Source: an uncultured Alphaproteobacteria bacterium (GTDB taxonomy: Bacteria; Pseudomonadota; Alphaproteobacteria; Reyranellales; Reyranellaceae). From it: a stretch of DNA of 5,800 nucleotides. The stretch spans positions 1 to 5,800 of the forward strand of contig CAIYWM010000423.1 in NCBI GenBank assembly GCA_903929895.1, in the 5' to 3' direction. The translations under genes were made by a program, and so were the position numbers. This document shows positions 1-5,425 of the stretch, one piece after another. A model generated the notes under the pieces. That model did not search any database and was not told the origin of the DNA. It saw only the letters and a program-made list of their open reading frames with translations. How positions within the stretch are numbered: the stretch's first letter is position 1; every line of letters begins with the position of its first letter.

Positions 1-17
1 GCCGCTATAGTCGGCGC

Positions 18-1412
18 ATGGCCGACGACGCGATCCCCTTCCGCCGCACGCTCGTCGCCAACGCGGTGGCGTTGGCGCCCTCCTGGGGGGCGCTCGCCAT
101 ACTCTTCGGCCTCGGCGAACTGTCGGGCCGGACGACGCTGATCGCAATGGCGGGCATCGCCGCCGTCACGACCCTGCTGGTCCAGCGTTATCTCAGCTCG
201 CTTGCGAGCTTCGCCCGTTTCGTCGGCGAGCTTTCCGACGAGCGCGAGCCGGTGATGCCGCGGCTCTCCTTCGCGCCCGCGACCGAGGAACTGGCGAGCG
301 CGGCAGCGACTCTCTCGATCGGCTGGCGGCGCCAGCGGGCCTCGATCGACAATCTGGCGGCCTCCGCCCAGACGATCGTCGACGGTCTTCCCGACCCGCT
401 CGTGTGCCTCGACCGGCAACGCCGCATCGTGCGTACCAATCTCGCCGCCGCCCTGCTGCTGGGCAGCCCCGGCGGTTCCGAGCGCGACGTCTCGACCGTG
501 CTGCGCCAGCCGCAGCTCCTGACGGCCATCGATGCGCTGCTCGAGAACGGGCCGGACGGCAACTTCGCACGGCCCGACCAGAGCGTGGTCGACCTGGTGC
601 TGGCCGGGCCGCCGGAACTCGACTTGGTGGCCCATCTGCGACGCCTGCCGCGGGCCGCCGCCGACGGTTCGCTGGCGCTGATCGTGCTGCACGATACGAC
701 GGCGTTGCGCCGCGCCGAGCGCATGCGCGCCGACTTCGTGGCCAATGCCAGCCACGAGCTGAAGACGCCGATCGCCGGCCTGGCGGGTTTCATCGAGACG
801 CTGCGGGGCCCGGCGCGGGAGGATACGGCGGCGCGCGAGCGCTTCCTGGGAATCATGGCCGAGCAGGCCGACCGCATGCGCCGCCTGGTCGACGACCTGC
901 TGATGCTGTCGCGAATCGAGCAGCACGAGCATGCAAGGCCCGCCGCCGCCGTCGATCTCGACAAGGTGCTGCGTTCGGTGCTCGACCTGCTGCAGCTCAA
1001 GGCTTCCTCGCGCAAGGTGAGGATCGAACTCGACCTGCCGCCCGAGCTGCCGCGGGCCATCGGCGACCACGACGAGCTGATCATCGTTTTCCAGAACCTG
1101 ATCGACAATGCGGTCAAGTATGCGCGGCCGGCCACGTCCGTCCGCGTCGAGGTTCGTCCGTCGGGCACGGACCGCGTCGCTGTCGCGGTGAAGGACGAGG
1201 GCGACGGCATTCCCGCCGCGCATCTGCCGCGGCTCACCGAGCGCTTCTACCGCGTCGACACCGCCCGCTCGCGCCAACTCGGTGGGACGGGCCTGGGCCT
1301 CGCCATCGTGAAGCATGTGGTCAATCGCCACCGCGGGCGGCTCGACATCCAGAGCGTGCCGGGCAAGGGCTCGACCTTCACGGTGACCTTGCCGGCCTCG
1401 GATGCGGCCTGA
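18..1412 (+). CDS. phoR: PhoR-like phosphate-regulon sensor histidine kinase
   Basis: Membrane-bound sensor kinase that should autophosphorylate on His and pass the phosphate to a response regulator, most likely PhoB, under phosphate limitation. Seen in the 464-residue product: two hydrophobic segments (about 12-32 and 39-56) joined by a very short loop, so there is no real periplasmic sensor domain; a PAS-like region (about 112-232); a HisKA H-box FVANASHELKTP with His246 and phosphatase-motif Thr250; then HATPase_c with N-box NLIDNAVKYA (Asn360, Asn364), G1 DEGDGIP (393-399), F-box FYRVD (410-414) and G2 GGTGLGLAIVKH from 422. All catalytic boxes are intact and the length suits PhoR. The PhoR name rests on the PhoR-like H-box region and the downstream Pho box and phn transporter. 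Another PAS-containing kinase of the same class is possible. No Shine-Dalgarno is visible before the ATG; only 17 upstream bases are present. phoB is not in the window. Confidence 0.87.
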   Translation: MADDAIPFRRTLVANAVALAPSWGALAILFGLGELSGRTTLIAMAGIAAVTTLLVQRYLSSLASFARFVGELSDEREPVMPRLSFAPATEELASAAATLSIGWRRQRASIDNLAASAQTIVDGLPDPLVCLDRQRRIVRTNLAAALLLGSPGGSERDVSTVLRQPQLLTAIDALLENGPDGNFARPDQSVVDLVLAGPPELDLVAHLRRLPRAAADGSLALIVLHDTTALRRAERMRADFVANASHELKTPIAGLAGFIETLRGPAREDTAARERFLGIMAEQADRMRRLVDDLLMLSRIEQHEHARPAAAVDLDKVLRSVLDLLQLKASSRKVRIELDLPPELPRAIGDHDELIIVFQNLIDNAVKYARPATSVRVEVRPSGTDRVAVAVKDEGDGIPAAHLPRLTERFYRVDTARSRQLGGTGLGLAIVKHVVNRHRGRLDIQSVPGKGSTFTVTLPASDAA

Positions 1413-1426
1413 ACGGGGCTTCAGGC
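1407..1426 (+). other. Stem-loop across the phoR stop codon
   Basis: GCCTGAA (1407-1413) is the exact reverse complement of TTCAGGC (1420-1426), separated by the 6-base loop CGGGGC. The TGA stop of the kinase (1410-1412) lies in the left arm. No T-tract follows, so this is not a classical intrinsic terminator. It could be a weak or Rho-assisted terminator, an mRNA 3'-end stabiliser, or chance in G/C-rich DNA. Confidence 0.4.
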
Positions 1427-1491
1427 GTGGCGAAAGCGCATTGTAAGGATTCTGCCGCATAGTCCCGGGCACCGAGTGCGAGTGCAGGCCC

Positions 1492-1710
1492 ATGACGTCC
1501 AAAGCCAGCGAACCGAGCGAAATCGTGGTGACAGCCCAGATGATCCGGGCGGGTCTCGCGGTCGTGAAATCGTGGCCATCGCTCACCGACGGCGAGGCGC
1601 TGGCCACGGCCTATCGGGCGATGGCGGCGGCGGCGCCCCCCGAAAGCCTCGCCCTCGGCATGCCGACGCCGACGATGCTGCAGGCCCTGCGGATGCTCGG
1701 CCACAAGTAG
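1492..1710 (+). CDS. Hypothetical small protein (72 aa)
   Basis: I do not recognise this protein. It runs from ATG 1492 to TAG 1708-1710 and has the same G/C-rich third positions as its neighbours, which supports coding. The only Shine-Dalgarno-like sequence is AGG at 1486-1488, very close to the ATG, so initiation looks weak. The product is soluble-looking, with no signal peptide, membrane segment or Cys pair. The middle is Ala-rich (a run of five Ala after Met, then two Pro) and probably helical. The C-terminal part, PTPTMLQALRMLGHK, looks like an amphipathic helix. It sits 79 nt after the kinase and 127 nt before phnC, upstream of the Pho box, so it is more likely transcribed with the kinase or alone than with phnC. 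If it is not real, 1413-1837 is a 425-bp noncoding gap. Confidence 0.5.
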   Translation: MTSKASEPSEIVVTAQMIRAGLAVVKSWPSLTDGEALATAYRAMAAAAPPESLALGMPTPTMLQALRMLGHK

Positions 1711-1733
1711 GCGACGACCGGCAGACTCACAGG

Positions 1734-1785
1734 GTGTGACGTTCTTCTCCACCACTGTCTTCGGTCTGTAACCCAAACGTCGCAC
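1734..1785. repeat. 10-bp inverted repeat enclosing the Pho box
   Basis: GTGTGACGTT (1734-1743) pairs with AACGTCGCAC (1776-1785) at 9 of 10 positions. The single mismatch (T1737 against G1782) is a G-U wobble in RNA. The arms are 32 bp apart and the Pho box lies between them, slightly right of centre. It could be a split operator for a dimeric regulator, a looped RNA structure in the leader, or coincidence. The spacing is too long and there is no T-tract for an intrinsic terminator. Confidence 0.45.
1755..1772 (+). promoter_or_regulatory. Pho box (predicted PhoB-binding site) for phnCDE
   Basis: Two 7-bp direct repeats, CTGTCTT (1755-1761) and CTGTAAC (1766-1772), are separated by the 4-bp spacer CGGT. 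This is the 7-4-7 arrangement and 11-bp period of the PhoB Pho box, whose repeat consensus is close to CTGTCAT. The box points toward phnC and ends 65 bp before its ATG. In Pho promoters the box normally replaces the -35 element. No convincing -10 hexamer is visible about 10 bp downstream, which is not unusual in GC-rich alphaproteobacteria. Flanking positions at the 11-bp period do not give a clear third repeat. Inferred role: activation of the phn transporter operon when phosphate is scarce. Confidence 0.72.
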
Positions 1786-1806
1786 GGAAGAAGCCTGCGG
1801 CCGGTA

Positions 1807-1837
1807 CCGAGCCTCCAGTGTAGGACCCGGAGGCCGG
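1807..1837 (+). promoter_or_regulatory. phnC ribosome binding site within a possible hairpin
   Basis: The phnC Shine-Dalgarno GGAGG (1829-1833) lies 4 nt before the ATG. GCCTCC (1811-1816) is exactly complementary to GGAGGC (1829-1834). The stem extends by CCG (1807-1809) with CGG (1835-1837) if A1810 bulges out, giving 9 pairs around a 12-nt loop (1817-1828). In mRNA this would mask the binding site up to the base before the start codon, so it could limit phnC translation unless opened. The pairing is visible; any regulatory role is inference. Confidence 0.45.
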
Positions 1838-2650
1838 ATGCTGCGACTGGAAGGCGTTACCAAGAGCTTCAGCGGCAAGAAGGCCGTCGACAGCGTCTCG
1901 CTCGTCGTGCCGTCGGGCCAGATGGTCGGCGTGATCGGCCGTTCCGGCGCCGGCAAGTCGACCCTCCTGCGCATGATCAACCGCCTGGGCGATCCGACCT
2001 CGGGCCGCATCCTGTTTGGCGATACCGACGTGACGGCTCTGCGCGGCCGGCCGCTGCGCGCCTGGCGCGCCCGCTGCGCCATGGTCTTCCAGCAGTTCAA
2101 CCTTGCCGGCCGCCTCGACGTACTGACCAACGTCATGATGGGCCGCCTGAGTTATGTCGGCACCTTGCCGGCCCTCCTCAATCTCTGGAGCGAGCACGAC
2201 CGCGCGGTTGCGCTCTCCAGTCTCGATCAGTTCGACATGGCGGGCCTGGCGGCCCAGCGAGCCGACACACTGTCGGGCGGCCAGCAGCAGCGCGTCGCCA
2301 TCGCGCGGGCGCTGGTGCAGGAGCCCGACATGATCCTGGCAGACGAGCCCATCGCCTCGCTCGATCCGCGCAACACCAGGATGGTCATGGATGCGCTGCA
2401 GCGTATCAACAAGCAGTTTGGAATCACGGTGATCTGCAACCTGCACTCCCTCGATACGGCGCGTGCCTACTGCGATCGGCTGATTGGCATGGCTCAGGGC
2501 CGCGTGGTTTTCGATGACGTGCCGCAAGCCCTCACCGACGAGGTCGCCCGCAGCCTGTATGGGCTGGATGCCGGTGAGATCATGGATACCGCGGGCACGG
2601 CTTTGCCCGCCCCGGTCGTCCCCTATCGGCCCTCGCTTGCGGTCGCCTGA
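1838..2650 (+). CDS. phnC: Phosphonate ABC transporter ATP-binding protein PhnC
   Basis: Cytoplasmic ATPase subunit that powers the PhnD-PhnE importer. In the 270-residue product all nucleotide-binding motifs are intact: Walker [10 protein letters not shown] (34-42), Q-loop FQQFN (84-88), signature LSGGQQQR (145-152), Walker B MILADEP (165-171) with catalytic Glu170, D-loop SLDP (174-177) and switch His203. The sequence around the switch, [15 protein letters not shown], is characteristic of PhnC rather than of PstB or generic ATPases, and the length is usual for the family. The ATG has a strong GGAGG 4 nt upstream. It is the first gene of the phn operon, 65 bp after the Pho box, with phnD 46 bp downstream. 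Whether the cargo is phosphonate, phosphite, phosphate ester or phosphate cannot be read from the ATPase. The Sinorhizobium meliloti PhoCDET system of this family carries phosphate as well as phosphonates. Confidence 0.94.
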   Translation: MLRLEGVTKSFSGKKAVDSVSLVVPSGQMVGVIGRSGAGKSTLLRMINRLGDPTSGRILFGDTDVTALRGRPLRAWRARCAMVFQQFNLAGRLDVLTNVMMGRLSYVGTLPALLNLWSEHDRAVALSSLDQFDMAGLAAQRADTLSGGQQQRVAIARALVQEPDMILADEPIASLDPRNTRMVMDALQRINKQFGITVICNLHSLDTARAYCDRLIGMAQGRVVFDDVPQALTDEVARSLYGLDAGEIMDTAGTALPAPVVPYRPSLAVA

Positions 2651-2696
2651 CGCCGGCACACCGCGCCAAATCACGCCATCCAGACGGAGTACCATC

Positions 2697-3635
2697 ATGA
2701 TCAAGCGTCGTTCAGTTCTCGCCTCCACGGCGGGTGTGCTTCTCGCCGTGCCTTTCGCCGCGAATGCGCAGGACTGGAAAGCCAAGTATCCCGAGATCGT
2801 CGTGGCCATCGTTCCCGCCGAGAATGCGGGCGGCGTCGTCGACCGGTTCGGTCCTTTCGTCAAGTATCTCGAGAAGGAACTCGGCACCAAGGTCACGCTG
2901 CGTGTCGCCAACGACTATACCGCAGTGATCGAGGGTCAAAAGAACCGCCAGATTCATGTCGGCTTCTATGGTCCCGGCTCCTATGCCCGGGCCTATGCCG
3001 TCTCGGGTGGCAATACCGTGGCCTTTGGAACCACGCAGAACCAGGATGGCTCGATCGGCTACTATTCGGTCGTCTATGTGAAGGCCGACAGTCCCTACAA
3101 GAGCCTCGACGACCTGAAGGGCAAGAAGCTCGGGTTGGTCGATGTCGAGTCGACATCCGGTTACAAGGCGCCGGTGTTCTTCATGAACAGGGAGGGCAAG
3201 GCCCCCGACAAGTTCTTCTCGGTGGCCCAGGTGACCGGCAGCCATGAGAACGCTGTGCTCGCCATGACCCAGGGCACGGTCGATGCGGCCACCAACTGGT
3301 GGAACTCCGATACCGACTCCAACCTTACACGCATGCTCAACAAGGGCATGCTCAAGAAGGCCGACGGTTCGCCGATGAAGTACGAGGACTTCCGCATCGT
3401 CTGGAAGTCGCCGCTGCTTGCCGGATCCCCCTTCGCCTATCTCAACGACATGCCCGACGACCTCAAGAAGGCGATTGCCGACGCCTTCTACAACGCCAAC
3501 AAGAAGGACAAGGCTGCGTTCGACAAGCTGTCGGACGGCAAGGATCTCGCCTTCGTTCCGGTCGGTCACAAGGACTATCTCGAGTTCATCGAGCTCAACA
3601 AGTACCTTGAGGAACTGCGCCGCAAGAAGGGCTGA
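2697..3635 (+). CDS. phnD: Phosphonate ABC transporter substrate-binding protein PhnD
   Basis: Periplasmic receptor that captures the phosphorus ligand and delivers it to the PhnE permeases. The 312-residue product begins with a signal peptide: basic MIKRRSV, a hydrophobic core to about residue 20, and a likely cleavage after ANA (24/25). The Arg pair followed by SVLAS is Tat-like but not a full motif, so Sec export is equally possible. The mature part has the PhnD fold landmarks: PAENAGG (40-46), GFYGPGSYARAY (89-100), ESTSGYKAP (151-159) and GSHENAV (181-187). By family knowledge the Ser-Thr-Ser loop (152-154) and His183 should contact the phosphonate group. The start is fixed by GGAG at 2686-2689, 7 nt upstream of the ATG, and by the signal peptide. 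Reading further upstream in frame would bury the signal peptide behind sequence overlapping phnC. Length and completeness are normal for the family. It is usually the most abundant component, and here has the clearest ribosome binding site in the operon. Confidence 0.93.
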   Translation: MIKRRSVLASTAGVLLAVPFAANAQDWKAKYPEIVVAIVPAENAGGVVDRFGPFVKYLEKELGTKVTLRVANDYTAVIEGQKNRQIHVGFYGPGSYARAYAVSGGNTVAFGTTQNQDGSIGYYSVVYVKADSPYKSLDDLKGKKLGLVDVESTSGYKAPVFFMNREGKAPDKFFSVAQVTGSHENAVLAMTQGTVDAATNWWNSDTDSNLTRMLNKGMLKKADGSPMKYEDFRIVWKSPLLAGSPFAYLNDMPDDLKKAIADAFYNANKKDKAAFDKLSDGKDLAFVPVGHKDYLEFIELNKYLEELRRKKG

Positions 3636-3665
3636 CGGTTCGTCGACCGAGGCGTGGCGGACCAT

Positions 3666-4553
3666 ATGGCGAAGACCCTGGCGATACTGCCGCCGGCGCA
3701 ACTTGCGCCGCTGGCCGATGCCTATCGTGCCGCAATCGCGGTCAAGCGACGCTGGACCATCGGCGGTCTTGCACTGCTGGCGGTTTGCACATTGCTGTCG
3801 ATGTGGGCCGGCCAGGTCGATCTCGTGAAATTCTGGTCGGGGCTGCCGCGGTTCGCCAGCTACTTCTACGATATCCTGCCGCGCCTGCGCTTCGAGACGT
3901 TCGCCGCCGACATGGTCGAGTGGTTCTGGAACTTCGATGGGTGGCTGGCACTTCTGTGGGACACGCTGCTGGTTGCCTATGTCGGTACGCTGGCCGGGGC
4001 AATGGCGGGATTCGTCCTCTGCTTCCTGGCATCCGCAAACCTGACAAAGTCGACTCCGGTGCGGTTCGTCGCGCGGCGTTCGCTCGAGTTCTGCCGGACT
4101 TTCCCTGAGATCGTCTTCGCCCTGATGTTCGTCTACGCCTTCGGCTTCGGTCCGATGCCGGGCGTCCTCGCCATCGCGATCCACACCGCGGGCGCGCTGG
4201 GCAAGCAGTTCTCGGAAGTCGTCGAGAATGTCGACATGCACCCGGTCGAAGGCCTGACGGCGAGCGGCGCGAACTATGTCGAGGCCATCCGTTTCGGCGT
4301 GGTGCCGCAGGTGCTGTCGAACTTTGTCAGCTATTCCCTGCTGCGGTTCGAGATCAACGTGCGCGGCGCGACGGTGCTCGGGTTCGTCGGCGCGGGGGGA
4401 ATCGGCAAGGAACTGATCTCGTCCATCCGGCAGTTCTACTACGCCGATGTGAGCGCGATTCTGGTCATCATCATCGGTACGGTCTTCCTGATCGACTGGC
4501 TGACCGAGATGCTGCGTCATCGGCTGCTCGGGATCGTAGGAGACACCCGGTGA
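3666..4553 (+). CDS. phnE1: Phosphonate ABC transporter permease PhnE (first copy)
   Basis: Inner-membrane channel subunit, expected to pair with the second PhnE as a heterodimer. The 295-residue product has a short cytoplasmic N-terminus, a first membrane segment at about 31-49, an aromatic-rich stretch (about 56-98) typical of PhnE, then further segments at about 101-123, 148-180, 216-245 and 263-280. The EAA-type loop that docks on PhnC runs from about 195 to 216 and ends RFGVVPQV; GAGGIG follows at 242-247. Start choice: ATG 3666 has GGCGGA 4 nt upstream. An in-frame GTG at 3654 would add four residues but has no Shine-Dalgarno at proper spacing. It begins 30 nt after phnD (18 nt if the GTG is used), so it is co-transcribed, and its stop overlaps the phnE2 start by 4 nt. 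All family landmarks are present, with no sign of truncation. Confidence 0.91.
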   Translation: MAKTLAILPPAQLAPLADAYRAAIAVKRRWTIGGLALLAVCTLLSMWAGQVDLVKFWSGLPRFASYFYDILPRLRFETFAADMVEWFWNFDGWLALLWDTLLVAYVGTLAGAMAGFVLCFLASANLTKSTPVRFVARRSLEFCRTFPEIVFALMFVYAFGFGPMPGVLAIAIHTAGALGKQFSEVVENVDMHPVEGLTASGANYVEAIRFGVVPQVLSNFVSYSLLRFEINVRGATVLGFVGAGGIGKELISSIRQFYYADVSAILVIIIGTVFLIDWLTEMLRHRLLGIVGDTR

Positions 4554-5425
4554 GCAAGCCTGCAGGAAAGATTCGCAGCCTCGGAGAGGCCGACAGGTCC
4601 GAGCTGAAGCGCCGCTACCCGCAGGCGTTCCAGGCGCCGATTGCCGAGCGGTGTTTCTCGCTGGCCGTCGTCGTCGGCGGAGCCGCTTTGGCGATCTACA
4701 CGCTGTGGCGCTTCGGCTTTTCGCCAACAAAGTTCGTCGACGGGCTTGATAAGCTGGGAATCGTCGTGGTGTTGATGATGCCTCCCGATCCCGGCAGTCA
4801 GCTCTGGCACTTCGCCTCGGCGCTCGCCGAGACCCTGGCCATCGCATTCCTTGGCACCCTCGGTGCGGCGATTCTGGCGCTTCCCATGAGCATGCTTGCC
4901 GCGAAGAACGTCGTTGCCAATCGCATCCTTCATTTCACGAGCCGACGCTTCCTCGACACGATACGCGGTGTCGATACGCTGATCTGGGCTCTCATCTGGA
5001 TCAATGTTGTCGGCCTCGGACCCTTTGCGGGCATCCTGGCCATCATGACTTCGGACTTCGGCTCTTTCGGCAAGCTGTTCTCGGAAGCGATCGAGGCGTC
5101 GGATCGCAAGCCGGTCGACGGCGTGCTGTCCGCCGGGGGATCGGAGCTGCACAGCTTCCGCTTCGGCATTCTGCCGCAGGTGATGCCGGTGCTCATGAGC
5201 CAGGTCCTCTACTACTTCGAAAGCAACACGCGCTCCGCCACCATCATCGGAATCGTGGGCGCGGGCGGTATCGGACTCTATCTTGCCAATGAGATCGCCC
5301 AGGCGGAGTGGCAACGGGTGGCTTTCATCATTCTGATGATCCTGGTTACAGTTTCCGTCATCGACTGGATCTCGAGCAGGCTCCGTCTCGCCATGATCGG
5401 TCGTCGGGCGGGAGCAACCGCTTGA
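4550..5425 (+). CDS. phnE2: Phosphonate ABC transporter permease PhnE (second copy)
   Basis: Second inner-membrane permease of the phosphonate importer. The 291-residue product has a hydrophilic N-terminus of about 33 residues, then membrane segments near 35-53, 91-114, 143-167, 211-222 plus 229-245, and 257-274. The EAA-type loop (about 190-211) ends RFGILPQV, and GAGGIG lies at 237-242, matching the same motifs in phnE1. Outside these motifs the two permeases differ widely, so this is an old paralogue pair rather than a recent duplication. The GTG start is supported by AGGAG at 4538-4542, 7 nt upstream, and by a GTGA overlap with the phnE1 stop, which suggests translational coupling and equal amounts of the two subunits. 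Its own stop overlaps the next gene's TTG start. Confidence 0.92.
   Translation: MSKPAGKIRSLGEADRSELKRRYPQAFQAPIAERCFSLAVVVGGAALAIYTLWRFGFSPTKFVDGLDKLGIVVVLMMPPDPGSQLWHFASALAETLAIAFLGTLGAAILALPMSMLAAKNVVANRILHFTSRRFLDTIRGVDTLIWALIWINVVGLGPFAGILAIMTSDFGSFGKLFSEAIEASDRKPVDGVLSAGGSELHSFRFGILPQVMPVLMSQVLYYFESNTRSATIIGIVGAGGIGLYLANEIAQAEWQRVAFIILMILVTVSVIDWISSRLRLAMIGRRAGATA
5410..5414 (+). promoter_or_regulatory. Ribosome binding site deciding the TTG start of the DUF1045 gene
   Basis: GGGAG (5410-5414) lies inside the end of phnE2, 7 nt before TTG 5422 but 19 nt before the in-frame ATG 5434. The spacing favours the TTG, which overlaps the phnE2 stop as TTGA. Confidence 0.5.

Noticed and set aside
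1441..1458. Second Pho-box-like pair, TTGTAAG-GATT-CTGCCGC, before the small ORF
   Set aside because: The 7-4-7 spacing is there, but both halves deviate at several consensus positions. Too weak to call without a matrix score.
404..1462. 352-codon + strand frame inside the kinase gene
   Set aside because: Shifted reading of phoR, dominated by Arg, Ala, Gly and Pro; the kinase frame carries all catalytic boxes.
1441..1463. TTGTAA followed by CATAGT as a sigma-70-type promoter for the small ORF
   Set aside because: The two hexamers are only 11 bp apart, too close for a usual promoter.
1727..2911. 394-codon - strand frame opposite phnC
   Set aside because: Mirror frame of phnC and the start of phnD, with no recognisable motif; the + strand frame has every ABC ATPase motif.
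3634..3644. Small hairpin GACG-GTT-CGTC at the phnD stop
   Set aside because: Four pairs and a three-base loop without a T-tract; expected by chance, and the next permease gene follows closely.
3654..3665. GTG 3654 as the phnE1 start
   Set aside because: In frame and possible, but without a Shine-Dalgarno at suitable spacing; ATG 3666 is better placed. Only four residues differ.
2712..4847. Open frame of 711 codons on the - strand opposite phnD, phnE1 and phnE2
   Set aside because: It lies entirely opposite well-identified genes, its product is Arg/His/Asp-rich low-complexity sequence with no recognisable domain, and long antisense frames are expected in G/C-rich DNA where the sense third position is rarely A or T.
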